Source: Bacteroidales bacterium
GTDB lineage: Bacteria > Bacteroidota > Bacteroidia > Bacteroidales > UBA7960
Direction: 5' to 3'
DNA: 44,474 nt
NCBI GenBank assembly: GCA_019429055.1
Contig: JAHYJP010000010.1
Span: 1 to 44,474 of the forward strand
Shown here: in pieces, positions 1-8,241 of the stretch
Position numbering within the stretch: position 1 is the first letter of the stretch
How the letters are laid out: each line of letters begins with the position of its first letter
Notes under the pieces: model-generated
What the model saw: only the letters and a program-made list of their open reading frames with translations
The model's database searches: none
Told to the model about the DNA's origin: nothing
Program-made: the position numbers and the translations under genes

Positions 1-54
1 CAGAATTACAACCGACCGGAGGGAGCTCAGCGAAGCTAAATTCTGCTATGTTCA

Positions 55-77
55 GAGCGGAAATGCAATTTCCGCTC
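55..77. repeat. Perfect 10-bp inverted repeat with 3-nt loop
   Basis: GAGCGGAAAT and ATTTCCGCTC flank the loop GCA, giving a perfect hairpin. It lies about 47 bases beyond the stop of the minus-strand GH16 gene, so it may stabilise or end that transcript, but no T-run follows on either strand. The rest of bases 1-123 shows no gene. Confidence 0.55.
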
Positions 78-123
78 AGCGGGGGTTTAGTTCCTGAATT
101 GTCCTATGCCCGTCTGATCACAA

Positions 124-1734
124 TTATTTTTTGATGATTTTCAGGGTTTGGTTGATGTTATTTCCCCTTTGCTGAAACAAATAAACCCCTGGCGACCAGC
201 CCGACATATCAACAATTGTTTCTTCTGAATGAATGAGCAAGGTTTTTAACAACCTGCCCTGCAGATCATAAACATAAACAGAACTGCCTACAGCCGTAGC
301 CGGACTTTTAATAAAAGCCTTTTGAGTAACAGGGTTTGGATATACGTTAAGTTTTGATTCCTGAAGCATTTCGATTGAGCTGGCCGTACTTTCCTGATAA
401 ATCCGCACATAATCAATTTCCATGGCGCTTTCGGTGAAGTTGGGATCTATGTTGGGTATTATGGCTATGTTTAAAAGTAAGTACTGGTCTTCATCAAACG
501 GCCATGTGTCTGGGTTCTGTTCATGGGGTTGATAAGTATAATGCACCACATCATCCACACTGAAAACCATTCTGTCGGGATACCAGTCCAGGGCATACAC
601 ATGAAATTCGGTGGAAGCAGTTGGAATGACTTGTCCGCCATGATTTACTGTTCCGCCATAGCTTGAAGGAGTATGCATTGCACTTTGTACATAATTCTGG
701 TTGCTTCCCCAGTGTTCCATGATATCGATCTCACCGCAAGCCGGCCAGTCGGTAGTGCCATAACCTTCAATATACCAGTAGGCTCCCACTTCATTTATAT
801 TTTTTCCCAGCATCCAGATGGCCGGCCAGGTGCCGACACCTGTGGGAAGTTTTGCTTTTACCTCTACACGCCCGTAAGTAAAAGCAAACTTTGAGTTTAA
901 CCGGGCTGAAGTATATTGTTTGGTAACTCCCTGATCGGTAAAGGTTTCCTTTTTTGCCACCAGGTACATGATGCCATTTTCAACAAATGTATTTTCAATT
1001 CTATCTGTGTAATGCTGAATTTCCCCGTTAAACCAGCTATCGCCATTGGGCAACTGAGTTTGATGAAACCATTTTGAAGCATCAAGTGCGCCATCCTCAT
1101 CAAATTCATCATACCACACCAATTCATCGTATACAGGATCATCCGTTTCTTCCTGCTCTGCCCCTTCAAAATAAAAATCATCAATATATGCCAGGACATG
1201 ATCCGTATTATTTTCACCATTCACCTGGAGCACAACCCGGTTAAAATCGTTTCTTTGAATGGGTGGTGGTGAATTGGGGTCTAAATTGATATAAGTATCA
1301 TTTACAAAGTCGAAAGTAACTTCCTGCCATTCATCCAGAATTATGGGCTTAATAATTTCACTTTGTGTAGACCATGGCGCTCCCAGGTTGGCATTCTGAA
1401 GCTTCAATGAAATCTGGTTGGGCTGGTTACCGGTAATTCCGTCTGAAGGCACGTATATTTTTAAACTAAAGGGTGTATCATCAGAAATATTGATCATTAC
1501 CGGAGAATCAAATCCGATATTGGCATAAAGCCCGCCCGTATCATGATATTTCAGAACTTTTGAAGAAGGGTTGAAGGAATCGACGAAGGGATTATCATAG
1601 GATATATCCATAAAACAATCGTCGGGATACCATGTGTTGATAGTTGAGTTGCCTTCAAAATCGTCTTGCAGTAATTGAGCAAAACCTGAAAAAAATAAGA
1701 TAAGCAATAGCTGAGTGGTAAAAATTTTGTACAT
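124..1734 (-). CDS. Secreted glycoside hydrolase family 16 (laminarinase/beta-glucanase-like) with T9SS sorting domain
   Basis: Predicted endo-acting beta-glucanase, probably cleaving laminarin-type or related beta-1,3(4)-glucans outside the cell. A signal peptide covers about residues 1-19. Residues 22-192 look like a jelly-roll carbohydrate-binding module. The GH16 domain spans about 203-452 and contains the signature EIDIME: E335 should be the nucleophile, D337 the helper and E340 the acid/base. The spacing with an extra residue is the laminarinase-type arrangement. The C-terminal ~75 residues begin LNVYPNPV and end GVYLFQQ...LKIIKK, a T9SS type A sorting domain, so export through the type IX system is expected. 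Exact glucan specificity cannot be read from the sequence. It is monocistronic on the minus strand; ATG is at 1734. Confidence 0.9.
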   Translation of the reverse strand: MYKIFTTQLLLILFFSGFAQLLQDDFEGNSTINTWYPDDCFMDISYDNPFVDSFNPSSKVLKYHDTGGLYANIGFDSPVMINISDDTPFSLKIYVPSDGITGNQPNQISLKLQNANLGAPWSTQSEIIKPIILDEWQEVTFDFVNDTYINLDPNSPPPIQRNDFNRVVLQVNGENNTDHVLAYIDDFYFEGAEQEETDDPVYDELVWYDEFDEDGALDASKWFHQTQLPNGDSWFNGEIQHYTDRIENTFVENGIMYLVAKKETFTDQGVTKQYTSARLNSKFAFTYGRVEVKAKLPTGVGTWPAIWMLGKNINEVGAYWYIEGYGTTDWPACGEIDIMEHWGSNQNYVQSAMHTPSSYGGTVNHGGQVIPTASTEFHVYALDWYPDRMVFSVDDVVHYTYQPHEQNPDTWPFDEDQYLLLNIAIIPNIDPNFTESAMEIDYVRIYQESTASSIEMLQESKLNVYPNPVTQKAFIKSPATAVGSSVYVYDLQGRLLKTLLIHSEETIVDMSGWSPGVYLFQQRGNNINQTLKIIKK

Positions 1735-1904
1735 ATTCTTTATTTATATAATGAATAAATTAGATTTTTCAACCGGAATTTGTTCTTTAAGAGATCAGTT
1801 AAAATGTTGTTTTACAAAGCCGGCAGCAGTGAGTTCCTAAAACCAGAATTCTGCTCACCGGATCTAAAAATATTAACCTTTTTGGGTCCTTTAATTAACT
1901 GAAT

Positions 1905-2486
1905 TCATATCAGATCACATGCATCCGGTGGCATCCATTTGGGGTCTTTACCTTCCCATTTAACGTTGCAGCCGATGGGATTGGTTACGGGAACACTAAC
2001 CGGGTTACCTTCAAGATGTTCGTCTAAAGCTTTTTCCAAATCAAAAACGGTTGATTTTTCAGCCTGGCGGGGATTATCAATTGCCCTGCCGGTATAAATT
2101 AACTTACGGTTATTGTCGAAAACAAAAAAGTGGGGTGTTTTCAGAGCTCCGTAAGAGAGAGCGACCTCCTGGCTTTCATCATAAAGGTAAAGCCATGGAA
2201 ATTTATACTGCTCAATGCGTTTTACCATATTGGGAAAATTATCTTCAGGGTAGGTATTTTTGCTATTGGAATTGATCGCTACAAACTTCACTCCTTTTTC
2301 CTGGTATTTCAAAACAGTTTGCCTGGTTGATTCATCGCTGCCAATAACATAAGGGCAGTGGTTGCAGGTAAAAAATATCACCAGTACAGGTGCATCTTTA
2401 AAATCACTTAAATTATAGGTATTTCCATCGGTAGCAGGTAAGTGGAATTCCGGTGCTTTTTCTCCAATATTCAATGTATATGCCAT
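1905..2486 (-). CDS. Thioredoxin-fold (AhpC/TSA, redoxin) family protein
   Basis: A 193-residue protein of the redoxin/AhpC-TSA thioredoxin fold. It starts with the typical [21 protein letters not shown] segment, and the active-site pair is C41-N-H-C44 in [10 protein letters not shown], a variant common in the uncharacterised 'thioredoxin family protein' group that also carries the C-terminal GCNVKWEGK segment (IGCNIKW-type ending). It likely acts as a thiol-disulfide oxidoreductase or peroxiredoxin-like enzyme. No signal peptide is visible, so a cytoplasmic location is expected. It stands alone on the minus strand, 170 bases from the GH16 gene. Its natural substrate is unknown. Confidence 0.85.
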   Translation of the reverse strand: MAYTLNIGEKAPEFHLPATDGNTYNLSDFKDAPVLVIFFTCNHCPYVIGSDESTRQTVLKYQEKGVKFVAINSNSKNTYPEDNFPNMVKRIEQYKFPWLYLYDESQEVALSYGALKTPHFFVFDNNRKLIYTGRAIDNPRQAEKSTVFDLEKALDEHLEGNPVSVPVTNPIGCNVKWEGKDPKWMPPDACDLI

Positions 2487-2760
2487 AGTAAATCTTTTTT
2501 TTTTAAAGATAGGGATTTTTCATTATTTCTGTAGGGTTTATTGTCTTTTTATCCTGTTGGTCATGTATTGAACATGGCCGGCATAACTCATAATTCTACT
2601 TTTTATAAAATCCAGCATATTTTCATCGCTTTGTCCGGAGAGAGTATTAGTAATTGTATGGTATATCCGACAGCTGACAGGATAATAATAATCACTCATA
2701 AATATCATTAAATCGTTTCAGATTTCATAAAAACACAGAAAACAGATCAATTTATATTTA

Positions 2761-2768
2761 TATATTTG
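2761..2768 (+). promoter_or_regulatory. Bacteroidota -7 box (TATATTTG) close to a start codon
   Basis: The octamer TATATTTG matches the Bacteroidota -7 consensus TAnnTTTG. It lies only five bases before the ATG at 2774, so transcription would start at or near that ATG. Either the mRNA is leaderless or the box is not used. Confidence 0.45.
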
Positions 2769-2773
2769 CATAT

Positions 2774-3040
2774 ATGAATACAAGACAGGAAATTAAATTC
2801 AAAAAACTTGAGATAGCCCCTGAAAACAAGGGAATAAATAAGCTTATAAAATCGCAGCATCTGAGAAAATCCTTGATTTATATTTTGTTTGGCGCATTGG
2901 CCGGTTTCGGATTTTTTTATTTTACCGAAGCCCGACAACTTCAATCATGGGTATTCAGTGATTCGATAAGCAGTGTATTTATGGGAGCATTTTTGGGCTT
3001 CTTTATCACCAATAGTCCCTGCGCCCGTAATCGTTGCTGA
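2774..3040 (+). CDS. Small membrane protein, DUF6132-like
   Basis: An 88-residue protein. The N-terminal ~30 residues are charged and lack a signal peptide. Two hydrophobic segments follow: about 34-51 (LIYILFGALAGFGFFYF) and about 62-79 (ISSVFMGAFLGFFI). The GALAGFxxFYF pattern with a second G-x-x-x-G-rich helix resembles the small Bacteroidota DUF6132 family, although the usual central CxxxxCPITSNP motif is absent; two cysteines occur instead at the C-terminus (PCARNRC). The function of the family is unknown. A shorter, decayed copy of the first membrane segment occurs at 3665-3757, just after the next gene. The family call is by pattern only. Confidence 0.6.
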   Translation: MNTRQEIKFKKLEIAPENKGINKLIKSQHLRKSLIYILFGALAGFGFFYFTEARQLQSWVFSDSISSVFMGAFLGFFITNSPCARNRC

Positions 3041-3139
3041 TGATTACACAACTAAAGATTAGTATGCTTTATTCTCTGAGAAATTAACGTTTACCGTTCT
3101 CCGTTCTCCCCCCCTTCTGCCCTTATCAGGTTTTATTTA

Positions 3140-3147
3140 TATCTTTG
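3140..3147 (+). promoter_or_regulatory. -7 box TATCTTTG upstream of the Mut7-C gene
   Basis: TATCTTTG matches TAnnTTTG and sits 30 bases before the ATG at 3178, a normal distance for a short leader. No convincing -33 TTG was found at the expected spacing. Confidence 0.5.
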
Positions 3148-3177
3148 AATTAACCCTGACCAAATTTCAACAGCTTT

Positions 3178-3663
3178 ATGAATTCAGCGCGTTTCATTCT
3201 GGATGTTCACCTTGGTAAACTGGCAAGACTACTTCGCATGACCGGCTTTGACACTTTGTACCGCAATGACCTGGATGACCCTGAGATTATTCAGATTGCA
3301 GAGGATGAAGACCGGATTATACTCACCCGCGACAGGGGTATCCTTAAAAACAAAAGGGTTAAACGCGGACATTTCGTTGAATCAACCTACGCCAAAGAGC
3401 AACTAAGGGAAATAATTGATACTTTCAACCTGAAAAATCATATTCGCTTTCTGAGTCGTTGTATTGCCTGCAACGGAACCATTGAAGAAGTAAATAAGGA
3501 AGAAATCCAGGATGAACTCAAACCCTTCACCAATCAGTATTTCAATGAATTTTTCCGCTGCCGGGATTGCGGTAAAGTATACTGGGAAGGTTCTCACTTT
3601 GACCGTATGATGGATTTTTATGAGGAGATGAAAGATGAGCTGGGAATAAATCCAAAACAATAA
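3178..3663 (+). CDS. Mut7-C RNase domain-containing protein
   Basis: A 161-residue protein made of a PIN-like nuclease half followed by a zinc ribbon, the architecture called Mut7-C. The N-terminus FILDVHLGKLARLLRMTGFDTLY carries the conserved D9, and IILTRDRGIL carries D52; these acidic residues are expected to bind the catalytic metal. The zinc ribbon has C95-x2-C98 and C128-x2-C131, followed by the family-typical KVYWEGSHFDRM. It is predicted to be a cytoplasmic RNase of unknown target. Length is normal for the family. It has its own -7 box upstream. Confidence 0.9.
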   Translation: MNSARFILDVHLGKLARLLRMTGFDTLYRNDLDDPEIIQIAEDEDRIILTRDRGILKNKRVKRGHFVESTYAKEQLREIIDTFNLKNHIRFLSRCIACNGTIEEVNKEEIQDELKPFTNQYFNEFFRCRDCGKVYWEGSHFDRMMDFYEEMKDELGINPKQ

Positions 3664-3664
3664 T

Positions 3665-3757
3665 GTTGAAATCAAGGCATATATAAAATTCTTGATTTAC
3701 ATTTTGCCTGGTGCCCTTGCCGGTTTCAGCTATTTCTATTTCGGTAAAACCGCCTGA
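3665..3757 (+). pseudogene. Remnant of a DUF6132-like gene (partial duplicate of 2774-3040)
   Basis: Read from base 3665, this stretch encodes VEIKAYIKFLIYILPGALAG, then FSYFYFGKTA, then a stop at 3755. LIYILxGALAGFxxFYF matches residues 34-51 of the protein at 2774-3040, and the DNA is alignable over about 60 bases (around 2866-2930). There is no start codon upstream in frame before the stop of the Mut7-C gene, and the second membrane helix is missing. It is therefore most likely a decayed partial copy rather than a working gene, though an unusual start cannot be excluded. Confidence 0.6.
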
Positions 3758-3765
3758 TGTATCTC

Positions 3766-5046
3766 TTAATTCCGGATGATTTTTCTGATAATATATTCCG
3801 GCTGCTCAACGATGAATAGATATGTCCCGGGTTTAAAATCTCCAATATCAATTGTTACCGATCCCGGATCCAGTTTCCCTGAGAGAATTTTCCTTCCCGA
3901 AAGATCAAATATTGCATAGGATGCTCCTGTAAGATGATCTTCGTATTCGATATTTAAAATCTGTGTGGCAGGATTAGGATATATGACCAGGGTATCATAT
4001 TCATATTGCTCATTATCAGTGATGTTAACAGTTGTATCGGTTAAATAATGGCCTAAGAATGCTGTTAAGTCTATCAGATGTAATTTCTGCGGAACTGTAA
4101 TCACTGAGTAGGAAAAATATTCATTGGAAATGAAATAGCTTAACCCATCTTCAGTAGCAATGCCTTCAACCTGGTGAAATGGAAGATTAACTGTGATTTT
4201 CCTCTTGTTTCCCGAAAAGAAATCCAAAGGCTGAAAATCATATAGCAAAAATAAAAAGGGTTGCAAAAGTGCCGAGTATCCTGATAATACGATAAGATCA
4301 TTATCCTCAAGAAAAGTTGAACCTGTAACAAGTCCTGCTAAATCGTAAGAATCCCTGAATTGTGCAACGTAGGTTCCGGGCTCTTTGGGCAGACTATAAA
4401 TGCTGGTTTTCTGGCTGATCCATTCTTTGGTAAACAGGTAAATGCTGTCGGTAGTTACTATAAATGCTTCACAGTCAAAATCGGTATTATTGGGTCCGGC
4501 GGGTGAAAAATCAGTTTGCAGGGAATATGAAAAATGAAGGGTATCTATAAGAGGAGAGCTCGTGAGAAGTGAATTCTTTTCAATTCTGAGGATTTTAAGA
4601 TCTGTTCTGTTTCCATTGGCATTATTGCCAAAGTCACCGATATAAACATAATCATTATCCTGCGAAATTTCTTCCCAGTCATTGTTTACTGTCCCGGTTA
4701 ACGGAAAAGCCTCATAATTCTGAACATCAGTGGTATCAAATGCATACAGATTGATATCCGTATCATCGTTGTGTGTCCAGATCCTTTCATCCCATATGAT
4801 CAATCCTGATGTTTCTATCATTGTTTCAGGCAAATCCCAGCTGGTTTCCACCGAAATTATTGCAGAAGAATACAGACAACTACCGTCATTTTGTGTTGCC
4901 AGTGAGTCATAATTAGTTGCAAGCGGATCTGTACAGCCAGAATTCTGAGCTGTTATATGCCCCATTATCACCATGGATAAGCAGCAGCTAAAAAAAAGTT
5001 TTGCGGCATATGGGGTAGCTGTCCGGGAGTTTGTTTGGTCTCTCAT
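3766..5046 (-). CDS. Exported protein with T9SS type A sorting domain, function unknown
   Basis: A 426-residue exported protein. A signal segment lies at about residues 15-33 (LFFSCCLSMVIMGHITAQ). Directly after it comes a CTDPLATNYDSLATQNDGSC motif, a short Cys-bounded repeat that is common in T9SS cargo and resembles calcium-binding loops. The middle region (about 60-340) is rich in beta-strand-like segments (YVYIGDFGNNANG, FDCEAFIVTTDSIYLFTKEW, YSLPKEPGTYVAQF), suggesting a beta-propeller. The C-terminal ~75 residues (LVIYPNPATQILNIEY ... PGTYLFIVE ... KIIRN) are a T9SS type A sorting domain. No catalytic motif was recognised. It is convergent with the Mut7-C gene. Confidence 0.8.
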   Translation of the reverse strand: MRDQTNSRTATPYAAKLFFSCCLSMVIMGHITAQNSGCTDPLATNYDSLATQNDGSCLYSSAIISVETSWDLPETMIETSGLIIWDERIWTHNDDTDINLYAFDTTDVQNYEAFPLTGTVNNDWEEISQDNDYVYIGDFGNNANGNRTDLKILRIEKNSLLTSSPLIDTLHFSYSLQTDFSPAGPNNTDFDCEAFIVTTDSIYLFTKEWISQKTSIYSLPKEPGTYVAQFRDSYDLAGLVTGSTFLEDNDLIVLSGYSALLQPFLFLLYDFQPLDFFSGNKRKITVNLPFHQVEGIATEDGLSYFISNEYFSYSVITVPQKLHLIDLTAFLGHYLTDTTVNITDNEQYEYDTLVIYPNPATQILNIEYEDHLTGASYAIFDLSGRKILSGKLDPGSVTIDIGDFKPGTYLFIVEQPEYIIRKIIRN

Positions 5047-5515
5047 TGTTTCAATTATATTAATCTGCTAATTCTACTTTGACACATTAAGACTTTTGGG
5101 TGTAACCGCTACGCGGTAAGGGGCCGTTGGTGTCAATGTCATTTTCTTGAACCGTTATGCGGTAATAATTGGAGCAGATATTTTTGCCTGCAGGGCATTA
5201 ATTATTGTAGAACTAAATATCTGGCATGATTTCTTAAAACCCTTTAGGGGTTTAACTTTACAACAGAATTTAAATGTAATAAAATAGAACTAAAGGCATA
5301 TTAAAATTAATAAATTTTCTTCTACCCTAATAAATATAAAGGTGACTTACCAAAATATTCAAATGTTACGGATTATTGAATACTTTTTATTTTTAAGCAC
5401 TTTTGTACGGTTAATTGTAAGCTGTTATAAAATCTTTTTGTTTCGCTGCGCTGCATCGTAAGATTTTTGTTTCCAATCAATTGGCAATAAAAGTTTTGGC
5501 TGATCTGCAGCTTTT
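5047..5515. other. 469-base intergenic region with short repeated palindromes
   Basis: No gene is seen here. It separates two minus-strand genes. It contains two copies of a 16-base near-palindrome, AACCGCTACGCGGTAA (5104-5119) and AACCGTTATGCGGTAA (5150-5165), which differ at two positions, and a separate small hairpin AAACCC-TTTAG-GGGTTT (5237-5253). These look like dispersed intergenic repeats rather than operators, but their wider distribution cannot be judged from one window. Confidence 0.5.
5104..5165. repeat. Two copies of a 16-base near-palindrome (AACCGYTAYGCGGTAA)
   Basis: Copies lie at 5104-5119 and 5150-5165 with 14 of 16 identical bases. In the first copy ACCGC pairs with GCGGT across TAC. 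The 30 bases between the copies show no further symmetry. Confidence 0.6.
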
Positions 5516-7123
5516 TCAAATGCAGGTGATTATTCTTTCTTCACCCATACCCTGATACAGATAGCCATCGCGGTATGGTGTAAGAGAAATGACAGTGAAA
5601 GGCCTTTTGGATTGCAATTGCTCAGTATCAAGACAGAAATCCAAATGTGTATTCGGGAAAGTGAGATAGCCTTCTTCACCGCCAGGCAATCTGAGTAAAA
5701 CTTTATTGTTGTAAAATGCAGCAAGACTTACGAACTTTCTTTGGTAGGGCAAATTGTAAATTTCCGGTTCTCCCCTTCCTGAAACAACGATTTTACAGTT
5801 CTCATCCTGTTCTCCGGCAAGACTGATATTTATTTGACCATCTGCAGTTTCAGCAATGATAATGCTATCACCCATTACTTCAAATAATGGAGAGGTTGCT
5901 CTCGGGTTATTCTTTTTGAAATCTTCAGGATCCTGTATACGCTCAGATTTTTCGGTATTCATATCATGGTATAAATATGGATAGCTCAAATAACTGTAAT
6001 ACACTACTATTCTTTCATCCGTAACAAAAACATTTTCTATCCATGTACCTCCCTGAAATATAGGTGAATGCATCTGAAATGTTGTACCATAATTGTCGTC
6101 TGAAACAAATCTGTACCAACCCAATACCGGCTGAACTCCTTCTGTTAAGCCTATAAACTCTCCTTTAAAAACAGATAAGAATGTTTCCATGTGAAATACC
6201 ATTACCAGCGAATCATTTTCAGTATGCATGGTCAGAAATCCCTGAGAAGGCCTGGAAATATTTTCTTCCGTATAAGGCAATTCGAAAGAGCCTGAAAACA
6301 AGAGCCTGTCATGATGATAAATGTTTCCTCCGCATTTTATACCTGTTTCATAAAGTACCCCCTGATGTGGATCAATCAGAAAAATGATGTTGGTGGAATC
6401 CCTGAACACAAAAAGATCTTCTGAAACTGAAAACCGATTGATGAATATATCAATAAGCAACTTTTCAGCTCCCGTTTCAAGATCACGGGCAAAAAAACCT
6501 CCCAATGCTGATGAAAAATACAACCGCCCGTCGAGAATGGCAATTTGTGAAGGTCTGCGATTAACCGGGACAACCAGTGTGGTATCCCCGCTCTCAGGGT
6601 CGAAACTTATAACTGAACCTGCGGCTCTGAAATATAGCTTCCCCTCCCAAAGGTTCAATTGTTCTGCCTGTTTTTCAACAGGAATTTTATGAATTGTCTC
6701 TTCCCGGGTAAACTGATTCACCCTACGGACTATATTATTAAAATCCAGCGCATAGTAATAAATGTTATCGAATACAACGAGCCCTCCTGCAGCAAAATTT
6801 ACAGGTAAATGACCCAGTCTGCCGGAGTCATTCCATGAATGCTGTACCAGATAATCACTCATTTCATGATCAAATTCAGAAAAACGAATATCTCCCAGCC
6901 TCAGTGAATCAAATACTTCCAGTGCAATTACCGGGGCAGGATCCTTCTCAGGAATTGTGAATGTATTTTCGGATTTCACGTTCTGTTCATGTTCAGGACC
7001 AAATTGCTGCGGAATAGATCGCAAAACCACAACATCCTTTTCAGTAGTGCTTTCCTGCGGATTCTTGCAGGAGTGAAATGAAATTATCATTCCGATTACC
7101 AGAGGAAAAACTATGCTTCTCAT
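5516..7123 (-). CDS. Lipoprotein, beta-propeller-like, function unknown
   Basis: A 535-residue predicted lipoprotein. The signal peptide ends in the lipobox SFHSC with C19 as the lipidated residue. The mature part contains successive strand-rich units with the pattern of a beta-propeller: GLVVFDNIYYYALDF, LWEGKLYFRAAGSVISFDPESGD, ILDGRLYFSSALGGFFARDLETG, DSLVMVFHMETFLSVF. The C-terminus runs through VISLTPYRDGYLYQGMGEE. This resembles the Bacteroidota propeller lipoproteins grouped as DUF4221 or '6-bladed beta-propeller', but the exact family was not settled by eye. No enzyme motif was seen. It stands alone on the minus strand with long intergenic regions on both sides. Confidence 0.65.
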   Translation of the reverse strand: MRSIVFPLVIGMIISFHSCKNPQESTTEKDVVVLRSIPQQFGPEHEQNVKSENTFTIPEKDPAPVIALEVFDSLRLGDIRFSEFDHEMSDYLVQHSWNDSGRLGHLPVNFAAGGLVVFDNIYYYALDFNNIVRRVNQFTREETIHKIPVEKQAEQLNLWEGKLYFRAAGSVISFDPESGDTTLVVPVNRRPSQIAILDGRLYFSSALGGFFARDLETGAEKLLIDIFINRFSVSEDLFVFRDSTNIIFLIDPHQGVLYETGIKCGGNIYHHDRLLFSGSFELPYTEENISRPSQGFLTMHTENDSLVMVFHMETFLSVFKGEFIGLTEGVQPVLGWYRFVSDDNYGTTFQMHSPIFQGGTWIENVFVTDERIVVYYSYLSYPYLYHDMNTEKSERIQDPEDFKKNNPRATSPLFEVMGDSIIIAETADGQINISLAGEQDENCKIVVSGRGEPEIYNLPYQRKFVSLAAFYNNKVLLRLPGGEEGYLTFPNTHLDFCLDTEQLQSKRPFTVISLTPYRDGYLYQGMGEERIITCI

Positions 7124-7467
7124 GTTGGAATTTATTTATCGAACTAATAAACTAACAAAAAGCATCAATGCATGATGATTGTTTGCATAATATGTCGCTC
7201 ATATGGTGTTAAAATTAAATTTTTCATGAAAAATACTTTGCTAAAGTGTCCATATTCTTAGGGAGTTGCTTTCTGTATTCATATTATTTTATTAAGTTTG
7301 TTGAAGAAATTACGCTTCTTATTACAATAAGATTTGATTTTATCTACATAGACCTATCCGACAGATTGAATCAGAAAAAAGAAATTACCATTTGTACTTA
7401 AATCATCTACTGATGGACATTTTAAAACCATAATTTCTGTCATTTATATCATTTTAAAAGAGTAATT
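7124..7467. other. 344-base divergent intergenic region
   Basis: No gene is seen. It lies between the divergent lipoprotein gene (minus) and the tandem secreted pair (plus). The only structure noticed is a perfect 16-base palindrome, ATTTTTCATGAAAAAT (7219-7234), which could be a dimeric operator, and general A+T richness. No clear TAnnTTTG box was identified for either gene. Confidence 0.4.
7219..7234. promoter_or_regulatory. Perfect 16-base palindrome, possible operator
   Basis: ATTTTTCATGAAAAAT reads the same on both strands. It sits 112 bases upstream of the start at 7123 (minus) and about 233 bases upstream of the start at 7468 (plus). Its A+T richness means chance occurrence is possible. 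Confidence 0.3.
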
Positions 7468-8241
7468 ATGAAAAGAATCGTGTTTTTGATTGGATTTTTC
7501 GCTTTCCTTCAGTTGACCTTCAGTCCGGAAGTTTTTTCCCAGGGAAGGTTTATCCGCAGGTTGCAGGAGGAGGCCGAAAAGAAAGCGGCAGAAGAACTGC
7601 TTCGCGGAATAGGTATTGAAAAGACGGAAGAGGAAAAACGTGAGGAAAGCCGCAGGATGGGTACTCATAACCGTGAGGGTGGTTTATCTGTTGAAGCTCC
7701 TGATGTGGCTGCTTCCATTGGAGTAGCTGAGAGTGCATACTCCGGAAAAGATTTCAGGGGAACAAAAATGGCCCTGCGCGATGCCATCTGGGGTGTTGAA
7801 CTGGAAATAGGTCAAAATGTACTGGCATCGTTGCCTGAATCTGTTTCGGGACTGCGATCAGTTAGCGGGGCCGATAACGTTACAAGCACAGGAATGGGCT
7901 TTGTGGGTTTGCTTATTGAAAGGCTGTATGAAAGTGACGATTTGCAACTGCAGGTTTCCATCGGGAATGATGCAGCCATACTGGGTGTTGCAAGCCTGAT
8001 GCTTGCAGGCGAATATGCCCGCCAGCAATCTGATGACACCAATTACAAACACATCCGTTTCCAGGAGCATCAGGCACATATTGAATATGATGATTACAGC
8101 GGTTATAGCCTGGCGGTGCCCTTCGGACAGTCATCCATCTTTGTACTAAAGGGGGTGAATTTTGGCTCGGAGCAAGAATTCATGTCGGCTGCTGAACAGT
8201 TTAACATCAATACCATCAAACAAAAACTCGGAGAAAAATGA
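7468..8241 (+). CDS. Secreted protein of unknown family, first of a paralogous pair
   Basis: A 257-residue exported protein with a signal peptide (about 1-24, ending VFSQ). A charged, helix-forming segment follows (about 28-65, RRLQEEAEKKAAEELLRG ... EEEKREESRRM). The rest (about 75-250) is paralogous to the whole of the next protein: AESAYSGKDFRGTKMALRDA matches ARSAYNSGDLEGARFALQQA, and GFVGLLIERLY matches GFVGLHLSRNY. The N-terminal part of the shared region reads like a single TPR-type helical pair. The family was not recognised. The stop overlaps the next start by four bases (ATGA), so the two are translationally coupled. Confidence 0.7.
   Translation: MKRIVFLIGFFAFLQLTFSPEVFSQGRFIRRLQEEAEKKAAEELLRGIGIEKTEEEKREESRRMGTHNREGGLSVEAPDVAASIGVAESAYSGKDFRGTKMALRDAIWGVELEIGQNVLASLPESVSGLRSVSGADNVTSTGMGFVGLLIERLYESDDLQLQVSIGNDAAILGVASLMLAGEYARQQSDDTNYKHIRFQEHQAHIEYDDYSGYSLAVPFGQSSIFVLKGVNFGSEQEFMSAAEQFNINTIKQKLGEK

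Noticed and set aside
1834-1856. CAGAATTCTG-containing symmetric stretch upstream of the GH16 gene
   Set aside because: The symmetric core is short and the same ten bases also occur inside a coding region near 4940, so it is probably chance.
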